This document shows, in pieces, positions 11,901-22,213 of a DNA stretch of 64,000 bases (its first letter is position 1; the number at the start of each line of letters is the position of its first letter). The stretch covers positions 95,541,891 through 95,605,890 of the forward strand of contig CM065298.1 in assembly GCA_032871835.1 (NCBI GenBank). The letters are read 5' to 3'. A model generated the notes under the pieces. It ran no database searches, was not told the origin of the DNA, and saw only the letters and a list, made by a program, of their open reading frames with translations. Source of the stretch: Dipteronia dyeriana (taxonomy: Eukaryota > Streptophyta > Magnoliopsida > Sapindales > Sapindaceae). The position numbers and the translations under genes are program-made.

Positions 11901-13083
11901 GGCCTTTTTGACCATAACCACGTTGGAGATCCATTCGGGGTAGTGTGCTTCTCTAATGAAGTCTGTTTGGGTCAATTTTTCTACTTCCTCTTGAACGACA
12001 ATTCCTTTCCGCGTTGAAGTGAAACCTTTTTTGTTTGATAGGTTTGAAGGTCTGATCCACTGCCAATCGGTGAGCGGCCAAAGTCATCGGGATCTCAGGC
12101 ATTTCGTCATGACTCCAGGTGAAGATTTCATTGAACTCTTTAAGGAGCCCGATCAGGACCTCCTTCATCCTTGGCTTAAGGGTGGCTCCAACTTTGACGA
12201 CTTTCGATGGCTCACTCATTTGGATGGAACCTCTTCCAGCTAATTCACTGGATGGCCGCTGGCCCACTCTCTTCCCTACTCCTCTTTATCTGACACCATA
12301 GGGTCATCCTCGGGGTAATTTATGGGTCCTACATCTTCCAAAGTCAACACTGGTGCTTCCCCGTTCTGGATCGTTGTCACTTGGGCAAATTGTTTTGCTA
12401 GAGATGTTGGGTTTGTAGACACTGCATAGCATCCCCTGGCTGCTTGCTGGTCACCTCGAACTTCCCACACATTGTCTCATACTAGGAACTTCAGGAGGTT
12501 GTGGAAGATGGATAAGACCCCTTTCAAGGATGATAAAAATGACCTTCCATATATTGAATTGTAGGCCGATGGGGTATCTACCACCACGAAGTCTGTCATG
12601 ATATTCTGTTGGAGAGGTGTGGCACCGATGATCACTGGTAGGATTTTGACCCTACGGGTATGATTGAGTCCCCAGTGAACCCATACAGCGGGGTGGTGCA
12701 ACTATTGTAACACCACTGTTTCAGGTTAAGTTTTTCCAAGGTGTCTTTAAATAGAGCGTCAAGGCTGATGCCCGTGTCGATAAGCACTCGGTGTACCATG
12801 AAGTTGGCAATCTGTACCGTTATCACCATAGGATTATCTGCCTCGGTGAAAATGATCTGTGACGACTAGAGGTGTTGATCGGGCTCTGGTCGACCTTGAA
12901 GATACCCCGCCTTTCTTCCATACGAGGAACCTTCCTTGCGTGGTTTTTCCTGGAATTTGTAGAGGTGTCAGCCTGAGTAGGTCCTCCGATGATGGTGTGT
13001 ATTATCTGGATTTGTTACATCAGATACGCCTGCTCCCCCTTTCCCTTCTCACTGTGCTCATAGATCTCGGCTTGCACTTCTGT
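8991..13083 (-). pseudogene. pol: GyA pol: protease, RT, two RNase H domains, integrase (stops and frameshifts)
   Basis: Replication enzymes of a Tat-type gypsy element. Reading leftwards: an aspartic protease with DTG near 12770-12781; RT at about 11990-11260 with 'FSGYNQIMMHPVDQEK' and the catalytic YIDD near 11580; Ty3-type RNase H at about 11250-11000; a second RNase H at about 10700-10480 with 'YIDGASG' and 'ATNNEAEYE', acidic residues kept; an integrase zinc region with 'REVHSGECGNHT' near 10010-10040; the integrase core at 9824-9500 with Asp, Asp and 'VESTNKT' Glu; and a C-terminal region with 'LGPNWKGPYLVKVVIRNGAYKLEDMNG' ending in KFYP and a stop at 8991. The frame is broken many times, so the gene is dead, but domain order is complete. 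Confidence 0.88.
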
Positions 13084-13440
13084 TCAAGTTTGAATGTTAT
13101 CCTTGACTTGCTGTAAGAACTCCACCAGACATCCTCCTTTTATCAAAGCCTCGATCTGATTTCGCATGTTGTAGCACTCTGACGTGTTGTGCCCTACGTC
13201 TTCGTGGATGTCACAATACTTATAACGATTTCTATTATCTACAGGGGCTTTTATGGGTGCGGGATTCTGTAGCAACCTCTTGTCCCGAATGGCAAGATAG
13301 ACTGTTTCACGGGATACATTTAAGGGGGTGTAATGATTGTACCCTCTCTAAACTCGAGCTATTGGGGCCATTGTCCTGGGAGGAGGTGAAGCTCGTGGAG
13401 GAGTTTGTTTTACTGGATATCTTTTTGATCTGGGTTGAGA
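13084..13440 (-). pseudogene. gag: GyA gag remnant (C-terminal part only)
   Basis: Only the end of Gag is left: a 'GYNHYTPLN' segment and a His/Cys cluster 'YCDIHEDVGHNTSEC' (about 13170-13215), which is the zinc-knuckle-like motif usual for Tat Gag. In GyD the same region lies about 1.45 kb from the primer site; here it lies within 50 bp of it, so the N-terminal and central capsid parts are deleted. A 20-bp direct repeat (13378-13397 and 13444-13463) marks the deletion junction. Confidence 0.8.
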
Positions 13441-13469
13441 AATGGGAGGAGGTGAAGCTCGTGAGAGTT

Positions 13470-13487
13470 TCCCAAAGGCGACGCCAG
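13470..13487 (-). promoter_or_regulatory. GyA primer-binding site
   Basis: On the minus strand it reads TGGCGTCGCCTTTGGGAA, five bases inside the LTR end. GyD has TGGCACCGTCTGTGGGAA at the same place. The form TGGCGCCGT… is common in plant gypsy elements; I do not assign the tRNA with confidence. Confidence 0.65.
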
Positions 13488-13491
13488 AAAG

Positions 13492-14665
13492 TGTTAACGG
13501 GGAAGTTGCTCAGGATGAGAATTTTCTGTTAATACCCTCGAGACCACTACCACTGAGGTGGTGACCGGGGTCGGCACCTTTGATACCCAACCTGCTTAGA
13601 TAGGAATTGAGATTTGTATAATAATGACTAACAGGAGCTTTTATTATCGGTCACTTTTATATACAGAATTCTCTCTCATACGCTATCTGGGACGTAGGAA
13701 AGTGGTCTCTTTATACTGGTCGAATAGTGGAAACAACGGCGGCAGTGTTCCGATTACAGAATTTAGATCCTCCTCTCCTCTTTTTCTTATCGTCTATCTG
13801 TAGTCTTTCTCCTCTTTTTTTATCATGCCTATCCTTACCATGCTTGGCCTCATTTATATTTGGTCAAAGTAGGTTTTAATTTCACAAATATCCTGCCACG
13901 ATCCTAAGAATTCGTTCCCTCCTTATCGGGTGGGATTTATCATTTGAATTTGAATTGTTACTGGATTCAATGATATCGTTGACGGCGATAAGTTTGTTTC
14001 CTTTTTGGAATCAAACTCTTGACTTATGCGTACATGGGATTAATGTTGTTTATTACGTAGATTTGATCATGTGTGTTCTCACGACATTTTTTCATGGAGG
14101 TCGCCAAATTAACTAGTCGTTGTCATATAGAGCAAGGTAGATCCATGCTTTGGCTTTATTTAGAAAAGCTTGGGATAAACTCATGGGCACTTACTAGAGG
14201 TAGTGTAGATTAGGCGATATTCTTCTTTCATGCTCAACAGGAACGGCAGGCTTCTGGAGAGGTTGGCGGGCTTCTATCTTAGGCTACGAATCAAACCTGA
14301 CTTCGGGAAGTGCCCATTAGTGGAAGGAGCTTACTTTTGTTCGCGTCGGGCTTTGCTTTGAGTGCTTCCTTAGTTCAACAATCTTTTCTTGCTTTCGCAG
14401 GGTGGTTTTGAAGCCTGATCTTAGGAGCCGAGGTTCCTGGATAGGTGGCCTTGAGAAGCCAGGATTCCTATGTTTGCGCTTAGGCTCGACCTGGTCATGC
14501 CCAGCTTCATCCCTGATAGCTCCGAAGCCCGGTGGACCTTCCCTGCTCTGGTGGGATAGCTTTATGGTCTGCCCGGGGTCTCATGAATGTTGAATTTGGG
14601 TTTAGATTCAGGCTAGGAGAGTGAAAATTTTCTCTTTGACCCATAGCCATATTTTACTATTAACA
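13492..14665 (-). repeat. GyA 5' LTR (1,174 bp)
   Basis: On the minus strand it runs from TGTTAATAGTAAAATATGG (14665 leftwards) to …CCGTTAACA (13492). The TG…CA ends, the 'gaccactaccac' palindrome-like block near the end and a TATA-like box (aatataaatg, about 13850-13860) match the LTRs of the other four gypsy copies. The right neighbour is GyB sequence. Confidence 0.9.
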
Positions 14666-14687
14666 CATGTACTCATTTCTTTTTATC

Positions 14688-14693
14688 AATAAA
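14688..14693 (+). terminator. GyB conserved poly(A) signal after pol
   Basis: AATAAA in the context ttatcaataaagcctg, aligned with the same signal in GyA, GyC, GyD and GyE. The pol stop itself is not present in GyB because GyA was inserted just upstream. Confidence 0.55.
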
Positions 14694-14814
14694 GCCTGTT
14701 TTTTCTCCATCTTCAGCTATATTCTACAAAGATTTGGGTCTACATGGGAAATTCGACATTTCCATCTCAGGACCAGGGATTAGCCGGGGAAGCCCCATCG
14801 CTATCCCTGATTCC

Positions 14815-15340
14815 TCGGCCGAGCACTACCCTCTGCCAAGAAGAGTCTGAGTGTAAGAGCATAGTTGCCATGTAGATCTCGAGACTAGGAAATAGCTAGA
14901 TAACCCTCATGATGCCTTGGTCGGGCTACCACCCCCAAGAAGGGTCTAAGTGTAAGAGCATAGTTGCCATATAGACCTCAATACCAGGAAATAGCTAGAT
15001 AGCCTTCCTGATGCCTTGGTCGGGTTACAACCCCCAAGAAGGGTCTAAGTGTAAGAGCATAGCTTCCATCAAGATCTCAAGACCAGGAAATAGCTAGATA
15101 ACCCTCATAATGCAAGAAGGGTCTGAGTGTAAGAGCATAACAGCCATCCAGATCTCAAGGCCAGGAAATAGCTAGATAACTCTCTTGATGCCTTGGTTGG
15201 GTTACGACCCTCCAAGAAGAACTCGAGTTTAAGAACGCGGTAGCCATCCCTACCTAAGAGAGGGCTAGATAGTTTTCCTTGATACCACATTCGGGAATAT
15301 AAACCCCTAAAGAAGCTCGAGGATTGAGGGCTCTTTTACT
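14815..15340 (+). repeat. GyB 99-bp minisatellite
   Basis: Units beginning 'aagaagggtctgagtg' start at about 14838, 14937, 15035, 15114 and 15214. Spacings are 99, 98, 79 and 100 bp, so the third unit has a 20-bp deletion. Each unit carries 'atagctagata' and 'gatgccttggtcggg'. Confidence 0.88.
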
Positions 15341-15801
15341 TAAACTCTAATGTCCCAGTTATTACCGGTTGTTAATCCTCCCGGTACATGTTGTTGCTTA
15401 CTATAACAGTTCTATGATCAAACAAGGGGACTATTAACTAAAATCACCGAGCTGCAAGTCTCTATTGAGAGTCAAAAGCTCGAGCTAGCTATCTACGTTC
15501 ACACTTAAGCAATTTTCCTATCTTGTTTCTCTTCCCAAGCTAAATCAGGTTGTTATAAGGACTGCACCTAGATGGAAATAAAAAATGAAGCAAGTACATG
15601 CAAATTAAAATTTGAACCAGATCTAAAGTTAAATTCCATTAATGAGTTGGGGAGTGTATCCCCCGGTAAGGCTACGACAATCAGATAGGGAGCCTAACCC
15701 CTGGTTCTCGGCTACAGAGTACTAAAAAAAAGAGTGACGATGATGACAAAGCATGAGTAAAGATGGGATGCCCACCCTCTTTTCTGGGCATTCAGAACAA
15801 G
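15341..15801. other. GyB spacer between minisatellite and antisense ORF
   Basis: Non-coding spacer homologous to that of the other gypsy copies. It includes 'ttaaattccattaatgag' (about 15631-15648), a possible weak poly(A) region for the antisense ORF on the minus strand. Confidence 0.5.
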
Positions 15802-18520
15802 CTACACGAAGATGGATTCAAGCTTCTGCATCTTCTTGATCTCCTCCAGCTTTCCCTCCTTCTGGATGAACCTCGCCCTGTGCTCCTCATTCGGGTGGTT
15901 GCTCATCCAGGATAGCCGCCTCCACCATCTCTTCCTGAGGATGCCCCTCGATTGCCTAGTGCTCAGTAGGATCCTCCTCCAAGACCTCATTGACCACCGC
16001 CATGACCTCAGGAGGTATGGCTGAATCAAGAAGGTTGGCCATTGACTCTGGCATAATTTCCCTTGATGCTGGCTTCTCCCTTGAAGACAGCTCAGAGGTT
16101 TATCGGGCTTCTGTATGATCTTCTTCTGGCTCCATAGGTAAAACCCTCCACAAGGATTCTCTAGGACCTGACGCTAAGAAGACGAGAGGATGAGGAGGAG
16201 GAGGAGGAGGAGGAGGAGGATGAGGAGGAGGAGGAGTTGAAGGAGGAGGAGTTGAAGGAGGAGGAAGGTCTGACCGAGCTGGTTGATTCCCGGCTTTGAC
16301 CATATTAGAGGAATCCAGGTCATCACCTAAGAGGCGAGACATCTATACGACCTTAGCCAATATCTCCTCCCTATCCCAGTTAGCAATAATTGACAGGTCA
16401 AAGGGGGAAGGGAAGGCCTCAGCGACTTGGTAAGAGGTGTAGAAGTATCCCTCGCTGAAGGAGAAATCCACCTCAGCCTGAAGCTTGATAACTTGGGCTT
16501 GCAGAACATGATTCTCAACATTTAACGCCATCGTTTCTTCCTTCCAGTCATCCCGCTGGCTTGCTCATCACTTAGACCAAAGAGTTTCTTGGTCAAAAGA
16601 CCGCTTCAGCCTCTCGTGGTAGAACTGAAGCTGAGCCAGTTGTGTTTCCATTCCCCTCTGGCTGGAAATCATCTTCTGGACCATGGATTGAGCCTGCGCC
16701 AGCAATCCCATGGCCCGTTCAGCCTCAGCTTCAACTCTAGATACCAGATCTCGGAGAAAGGATACCTGGTATCCCATTGCTACACTGAACTTGAAAGCTT
16801 GGAAAGTATGAAACAAAGGTTAGAAAGCAATCAAAGCTCACGATCACATAAAATAAAGGTGATGACTACCTCGGTCAGAAAAGCAGACCCCTTGGTAACC
16901 AGAATTTCCACGGGCATGGAAGCCATCCTAGAGAGCCCACCACCCCGGCAAGAAGCAACGAACTGCTTCAAAACCTCATCCTGACTAATCGAGCCTGACT
17001 GGTGGTGGGGGGGGGGGGGGGGGGGGGGGAGAATGGAGAATCTCATGAATTCCAGCCTCAGGATCTCCTGGAGCCTGAACTGCCCAGGATGCAGCTGGAT
17101 CAGCGGAAGAAGTGGGTAATATAACTGGAGAAGCAGTAACTGTAGCGGGAGCCACTGGTGAATTGGCAGAGGTTGACGTATCAGTGGCCAGGGGAGCGGA
17201 CCCTCCTCTATTTAAAGCTTTAGCTGCCGGAGATGCGACAATAGCCATCTTAGATCTCATCTAGGAAGGTGATGGAGCAGGAGCAGGTGCAGGAGCAAGT
17301 GCAGGAGCAGAAGTAGGCGAAGCACCAGCCAAAAGGATTGGCCCCCCTTTCTCCGAGGTAGCCAAGAAGGTTCCTAGGGATGACCTGGAAGAAAGGGGAG
17401 GGGTCCGAGCTTACCGGGCTTCGTGAGAAGTTAGAGAAACAACAAAAACTGATTAAAAAAAAAGAATAAAACCATCAGAATTGAACCATTCAACAACCCA
17501 AAAGCTTGATGGTTCAAGATACTTACGAGGAGTAGCGTCCGTTATCCAAAGATAGCGGTTTACCCGATGAGGATAAAAATGGTCAGTAGTCGGGAACTTC
17601 AAGTTCTAGTAGTTCGTGGAAAGGATGTCCTTCAGCTTCTTCTCAGATTCGGCGGGCAAGGAATCTTGGTCCCACGAGGGCTTATCATTGAAGGTTGTCG
17701 AAACCGCGAACTCATGCCCACCTATGAAAATGGAGCTCCCCCAATCATCGCCAACCAATACCCATTCCTCTTTCCAGGTGGGTCATTTCTTGATGCTCCA
17801 GGGATGATAAAATTAAACTTATTCTTGGCCTTGACGTTAAATTGACCTCGGGGGACCCCGGTCAGGCTCCCAATCTGAAAAAGGAAAGCAAGCTCCTCCG
17901 TCCCCGGGCTATCCGGTTATCTTTCTTAGCTCACACTGCTCCCTCCACAGCATGAGGAACCCAACTAGATACCTTCTATAAGCCGGGTGTTAGTTGGAAG
18001 GGAGATAGCTGAAGGGCGTTGAGAGTGCACCTAAGGGTAGGAAGAAGAAGGAGTCTTACCCCTCTCTCGAAGGATGCAACATGGATGGGGAGTACGCCTT
18101 TGGGTGGGTTAAAGATGTCGTAATTTATGTGGGGGACTGTGAGAGAGACAGTGTCAGGGATGTCATATTTGATCCTCAATTAGATGATCGACTTTGGGTC
18201 AATGACAAAATCTGGAATGTCCCTAAAGTCATATAGAGGACGCCTACCTAGGTAAGGACCGGCGACTGTGACCTGGTTCTCTCCAGCGACACCGACCCTA
18301 TTCTCTTTGCCGAAGTCCTCATCAATAAAGTTTAGAGGATTGTCCGGTTTGTTAGAAAACCAGTCCCGATGGCTATATTTAGGCTCGATCGACGACGTTG
18401 CGAGGACAGAAGAGAGTATTCCCCGTCTAGATCTCGTTGAGCCTGTTTTTCTTGGGTGAGACTTGAGACCTCTGTGCCTTCAATAACGGAGTCAATGGAA
18501 TCACGACTGACCCTCGACAT
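15802..18520 (-). pseudogene. GyB antisense extra ORF, Transposase_28-like, broken
   Basis: Same gene as in the other gypsy copies, opposite to the element's sense strand. It starts with MSRVSRDSIDSVIEGTEVSS at 18520. The conserved domain (about 18200-17980) includes 'HINYDIFNPPKGVLPIHVASF' and ends at a TAG (17976-17978) that replaces a Trp. An intron on the minus strand runs from GTAAGT (17526) to TTTTTTAATCAG (17449), 78 bp. Exon 2 holds a low-complexity Pro run coded by 23 consecutive G (17007-17029), a helical coiled-coil-like part (16816-16350), and a Pro/His tract coded by GGA/TGA triplets (about 16190-16260). The C-terminus is Glu/Arg-rich and ends at 15802. Several frameshifts. Function unknown. 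Confidence 0.75.
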
Positions 18521-18897
18521 GGTAGAACAGGTTTTGGGGATTGAGAAAAAAGGGAAATTGAAAGAAGGAAGCAGGAGAGAAGAAGTTTGTAAATTTGGAA
18601 TTGGGAGAATGTGTGAGGAAACGAGTAGTGAGTTTGAATTTAAATAGAGGTTAGGGGTGTAATGACGTCGGCGATATCCTCAGAAAAATCTCCTCGAGCC
18701 ACGGAGAGAGCCATAACGCAATCGGTTTTCCTCGAAGAACACACCAATTCATGTTTGACACATAATTTGAGCAACTAATAAGAAGATTTCATTTGAGATT
18801 CTCAGTAATTATCTCATAACGGAAAATTTCCTAATTAAACAGGGAATCTTACTCCAACCCCAACTCTATCTCTGATGTTCAAGTCATAGAGTACTTC
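18521..18897 (-). promoter_or_regulatory. GyB antisense ORF promoter region
   Basis: Between the antisense ORF start and the 3' LTR. A TATA-like CTATTTAAA (minus strand, 18639-18647) lies 120 bp upstream of the ATG, followed by a pyrimidine-rich leader. The same box and leader occur in GyC, GyD and GyE. The polypurine tract next to the LTR is decayed here (gtcatagagtacttc). Confidence 0.55.
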
Positions 18898-20076
18898 TGT
18901 TAATAGTAAAATTTGGAAATGGATCAAAGAGAAATTTTCCACTAAACCAGCCCGAATCAAATCCCAAAATCAATATTCATGAAACCCCAAGTGTAGGATA
19001 AAACTACCCTGCAGAAGCACGGAAGGATTGCCGAGCTTCAGAACTATCAGGGAAGAAGCTAGGCACGACTTGGTCAAGCCCCCATACGAACACTGGAATC
19101 TAGGCTTCTCGAGGCCACCTACCCGGGAACCTCGGTTCCTAGGGTATGGCTCCTCAACCATCTCGTGAAAGCAATGGAGGATTTCCAAGCTCAAGAAACA
19201 TTCGAAAGAAGCCCGATAAGTAAAGCAAGCCCCTCCGGGTTAAGGCTTTTAAAGGTCAAACTTAATTCATAGCCTGAACGAGAAGCCCACAAACCTTTCC
19301 AGGAGCCCGCTGTCCCCTCCACGATACGAGGAGGAAGAATGCCTCTAAGTGAATCAGATCCATGTTACCTCATAGGAATGCCTACTATAATGTCCATTCT
19401 AAGCTTCTGAGGATGGAACCAAAACATAGATCTACCTCGCTCTACGAAGACTATGAAAAACTAGATCAGCGACCTCCATGAAGAATCATGTCGTAAGTAC
19501 GCACAAGAACATATCTACGTAATAACCAACATTTACATGCAAGTCAAGAGTTTGATTTCAAAAAGGAAACAAACTTATCTTCATCAACAATATCATCGCT
19601 TCTGTTATTTACTTGGAGTCAACTACTTTCAAATAGAGGATCCCGCTCGATAAGGGGGGAGTAGGTTCAGAGGATCAAGGTGAGAGATACGCCCGTTCAA
19701 ATTGATTTAGTCATATATAAATATACCTAAATAGAAAGAGAAAAAAAGCCAACAGGTAGAAAAAATAGTAAAAGGGAGGGAGAAGTATGTCGGACCTAGA
19801 TTCTGTGATCTGAACACACCTTCATGACGTCCGCTATTCGACAAGTAAAAGCTACCACCTTCCTACGTTCTAGAGAGATAGTGAGCATATGAGAGAGAGC
19901 TCTGTTTACCACGAGTAATCGATACTAAAGTCTCCACTTACTATTGTTATACAAACATTCGTTTTTATTTAAGCAGGTTAGGTATCAAAGGTACCGACCC
20001 CGGCCACCACCTCCGTGGTAGTGGTCTTGAGGGCGTTAGTGGGAATTTGTCATCTTGAGTAAATTTTCTGTTAACA
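18898..20076 (+). repeat. GyB 3' LTR (1,179 bp)
   Basis: Runs from TGTTAATAGTAAAATTTGG to …TTTTCTGTTAACA. A TATA-like box (catatataaatata) lies near 19710-19725, and a sequence resembling the R region (atcgatactaaag) near 19920. After 20076 the sequence changes to GyC pol without any primer site, so this is a 3' LTR. Confidence 0.88.
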
Positions 20077-20990
20077 ACATGATTATCTACTTGAAACTAG
20101 TTCAACAGCTTAAGAGTGAGTTTAAAAGATTTAAGATTGAGCAGGTACCTCGACAACACAATCGTCGAGCTGACGTCCTAACCAAGATAGCAGCGACTGG
20201 TCCCTCTCCAAATGATCCCCCTACCCAGCACAGTAGCAGGTAAGAAGACTTATACCCTGGATCGGCAGCTATGCTGGATGAACCCAATAATAGATTATCT
20301 CCAAGAAGGGAGGCTTCTTAGGGAACCCAACTAAGATAGGAAAATCAAGATGCTCTCAGTCCGGTATTGCTTGATAGATGGGTACTTATACAGGAGGGGT
20401 AAGTCCCTTCCTTTACTTCGATGTTTACATCCTGATGATGCCAAATAGGCATTAAGAGAGGTCCACTCCGGGAATGCGGGAACCATATTGGTGTGGAAGC
20501 TCTTGCACATCATATACTTCGCATGGGGTATTATTGGCCAACCATCCATCAAGATGCAACGAACTTAGTACGATCCTATGAAGCCTGCCAGAAGACCGTA
20601 AACTTCAGTTACCTCCCGCCGGAGTGGTTGACATCCATTACCTACCTTACCCCTTTGCTAAATGGTGAGTCGACTTGATTGGTCCGCTCCAGCCTGCTCT
20701 TGGTCAAGCCAAGCATGCTATCATAGTGATTGACTATTTCACGAGATGGGTCGAAGCTGGACCGCTCGCCTAGATATTGGAAGAAAATACAATAAGATTT
20801 ATCAAGAATAATGTAATTTACAGGTTCGGGACCCCTCTTGTCCTCGACAAGTAGTTTGATAACGGCCGGTTCAGGGACTTTTGTGAGGACTTAGGAATCA
20901 ATCTTAGATTAACCTCAGTAGACCACACACAAACTAACGGGCTGGTAGAATCCACCAATAAGACTATTAAGCAGCTGTTGAAAAAGAAGC
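20077..20990 (+). pseudogene. pol: GyC pol fragment 1: second RNase H to integrase core
   Basis: Starts inside the second RNase H domain (MIIYLKLVQQLKSEFKRF) and runs through the linker, the integrase zinc-binding region (about 20455-20595), and the integrase core with 'FTRWVEAGP' (about 20740) and the 'TNGLVESTNKT' catalytic Glu (about 20935-20970). It stops at the GyD insertion. There are many stops, for example within 'AKHAIIVIDYF'-like sequence and after EAGPLA. The upstream part would lie left of GyB, outside the window. Confidence 0.85.
20986..20990. repeat. GyD target-site duplication, left copy
   Basis: GAAGC here and GAAGC at 33301-33305 flank the element exactly at TG…CA ends: a perfect 5-bp duplication, as made by Ty3/gypsy integrases. 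Confidence 0.92.
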
Positions 20991-22135
20991 TGTTAATAGT
21001 GAAATTTGGTCAAGGGTCAAAGAAAACTTTTCCACCCATAGTGGTTAATCATGAAGCCTGGAATAGTCGTAAAGCCACCCCGCAGAAGCAGAGAAGGCCG
21101 GCTCGACTTCAAGACTGCCAGAAAATAAGCCAGCCGTGACCAGGACGAGCCCCCACAAGAGTACTGGAACCCGGGCTTCTCCTGGCCATCTATAAGGAAA
21201 CTTTGGCTCTGAGGTCAAGTTCCACAACCGCCCCGAGAATGCCAGGGGAAGTCTCCAAGCTCAAGAGACATTCGAAAGAAGCCCGCCAACCTATCAAGAA
21301 GCCTATTGTCCTTGCTGGACATAAAGGAAGAATCACGCCTAAATCTACACTACCTCAGCTACCTCCCATGAATGTCTACAAGAGCACCTCAAGCCACCAA
21401 GGGTCAAGGAAAATCCATCCTAAGCTTCTAAGAAGAAAGTCGGAGCAGGGATCTACCTCGCTCTACAGGGCAACAAGCAGCTGGCAAGGTAACCTCCATG
21501 AAAATTCATGACACGAGTGCACACAGGATCATATCCACGTAATATTTACATGCACGTCAAGAGTTTGATTCAAAAAAGGAAACAAACTTATCTCTGTCAA
21601 CGATATCATCAAATCCCTTAACAATTCAAATTCAAATGACGAATCCTGCCAGATAAGGAGGGAACAGATTCATGGGATCACGGTGAAATATCTACCAACT
21701 AAAAACCTACTTGGACCATATAAATATGTGAGCCCAAGCATGGTAAAAAAGGGGAGAAAACAGAGAATAACCTACACAGACTGAGATATACACAAAAAAT
21801 AAACAGCGACAGAGAGAATAGAGAAAGAAAAGAAGAGAGGAAGGCTTAAACTCTGTATTCAGAACACGACCACCTTTGTTTCCACTATTCGACTGTCACG
21901 GAGTTGCCACTACCCTACATCTTAGAGAGACTGTGAGCACACGAGAGAGTGATTTATATTTTAAAGCAATCTATCAATAATAAAGGCACCCATTTACTAT
22001 TATTACGATCCAGCCTCTCGTTTATCTCTTAACAGGTCGGGAAACAACGGTACCTACCCTGGCCACCACTTTCGTGGTAGTGGTCTCGTGGGTGTTAACA
22101 GGAATTTCTTATCCCGAGCAAATTTCCTGTCAATA
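20991..22135 (+). repeat. GyD 5' LTR (1,145 bp)
   Basis: From TGTTAATAGTGAAATTTGG to …CCTGTCAATA, where the terminal CA has changed to TA; the 3' LTR keeps CA. A TATA-like box (accatataaatatg) lies at 21715-21728. The region 'tcaataataaagg' near 21973-21985 is a likely poly(A) signal closing the R region. The block 'ccaccactttcgtggtagtgg' near 22061-22081 forms an imperfect hairpin. Confidence 0.92.
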
Positions 22136-22140
22136 CTTTC

Positions 22141-22158
22141 TGGCACCGTCTGTGGGAA
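22141..22158 (+). promoter_or_regulatory. GyD primer-binding site
   Basis: TGGCACCGTCTGTGGGAA, five bases after the LTR. It aligns with the GyA site. It resembles the TGGCGCCGT-type sites of plant gypsy elements, with one change; the tRNA is not assigned. Confidence 0.75.
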
Positions 22159-22213
22159 ACCTCTCACACAACCATCTTTTTACATTCAAAAAGTTCATTA
22201 TTTCATAGTAATC

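Larger units (their letters stand above)
5487..14665 (-). mobile_element. GyA: Tat-lineage Ty3/gypsy retrotransposon, 3' LTR missing
   Basis: A minus-strand gypsy element. From right to left it has the 5' LTR (13492-14665), primer site, a shortened gag, pol (to 8991), AATAAA, a 99-bp minisatellite and an opposite-strand extra ORF cut by CoB at 5487. Tat lineage is inferred from the pairing of a Ty3-type RNase H with a second RNase H (YIDGASG… NNEAEYE), and from the RT and integrase sequence type. It sits inside GyB at a point just after GyB's pol. The base stretch catgt at 14666-14670 is the predicted right copy of its target duplication; the left copy is not in the window. Confidence 0.85.
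14666..20076 (+). mobile_element. GyB: 3' part of a Tat-lineage gypsy element
   Basis: A + strand element with only its 3' part in view: the region just after pol (catgtactcatttc, AATAAA), the minisatellite, the antisense ORF and the 3' LTR. The 5' LTR, gag and pol would lie left of the GyA insertion. Its 3' LTR abuts the second RNase H domain of GyC, so GyB appears to have jumped into GyC pol. The bases acatg at 20077-20081 are the predicted right target duplication; the left one is outside the window. Confidence 0.8.

Noticed and set aside
18898..20076. Treating this LTR as the 5' LTR of the element that follows
   Set aside because: No primer site or gag follows; the sequence goes straight into the second RNase H domain. 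It fits as the 3' LTR of GyB.
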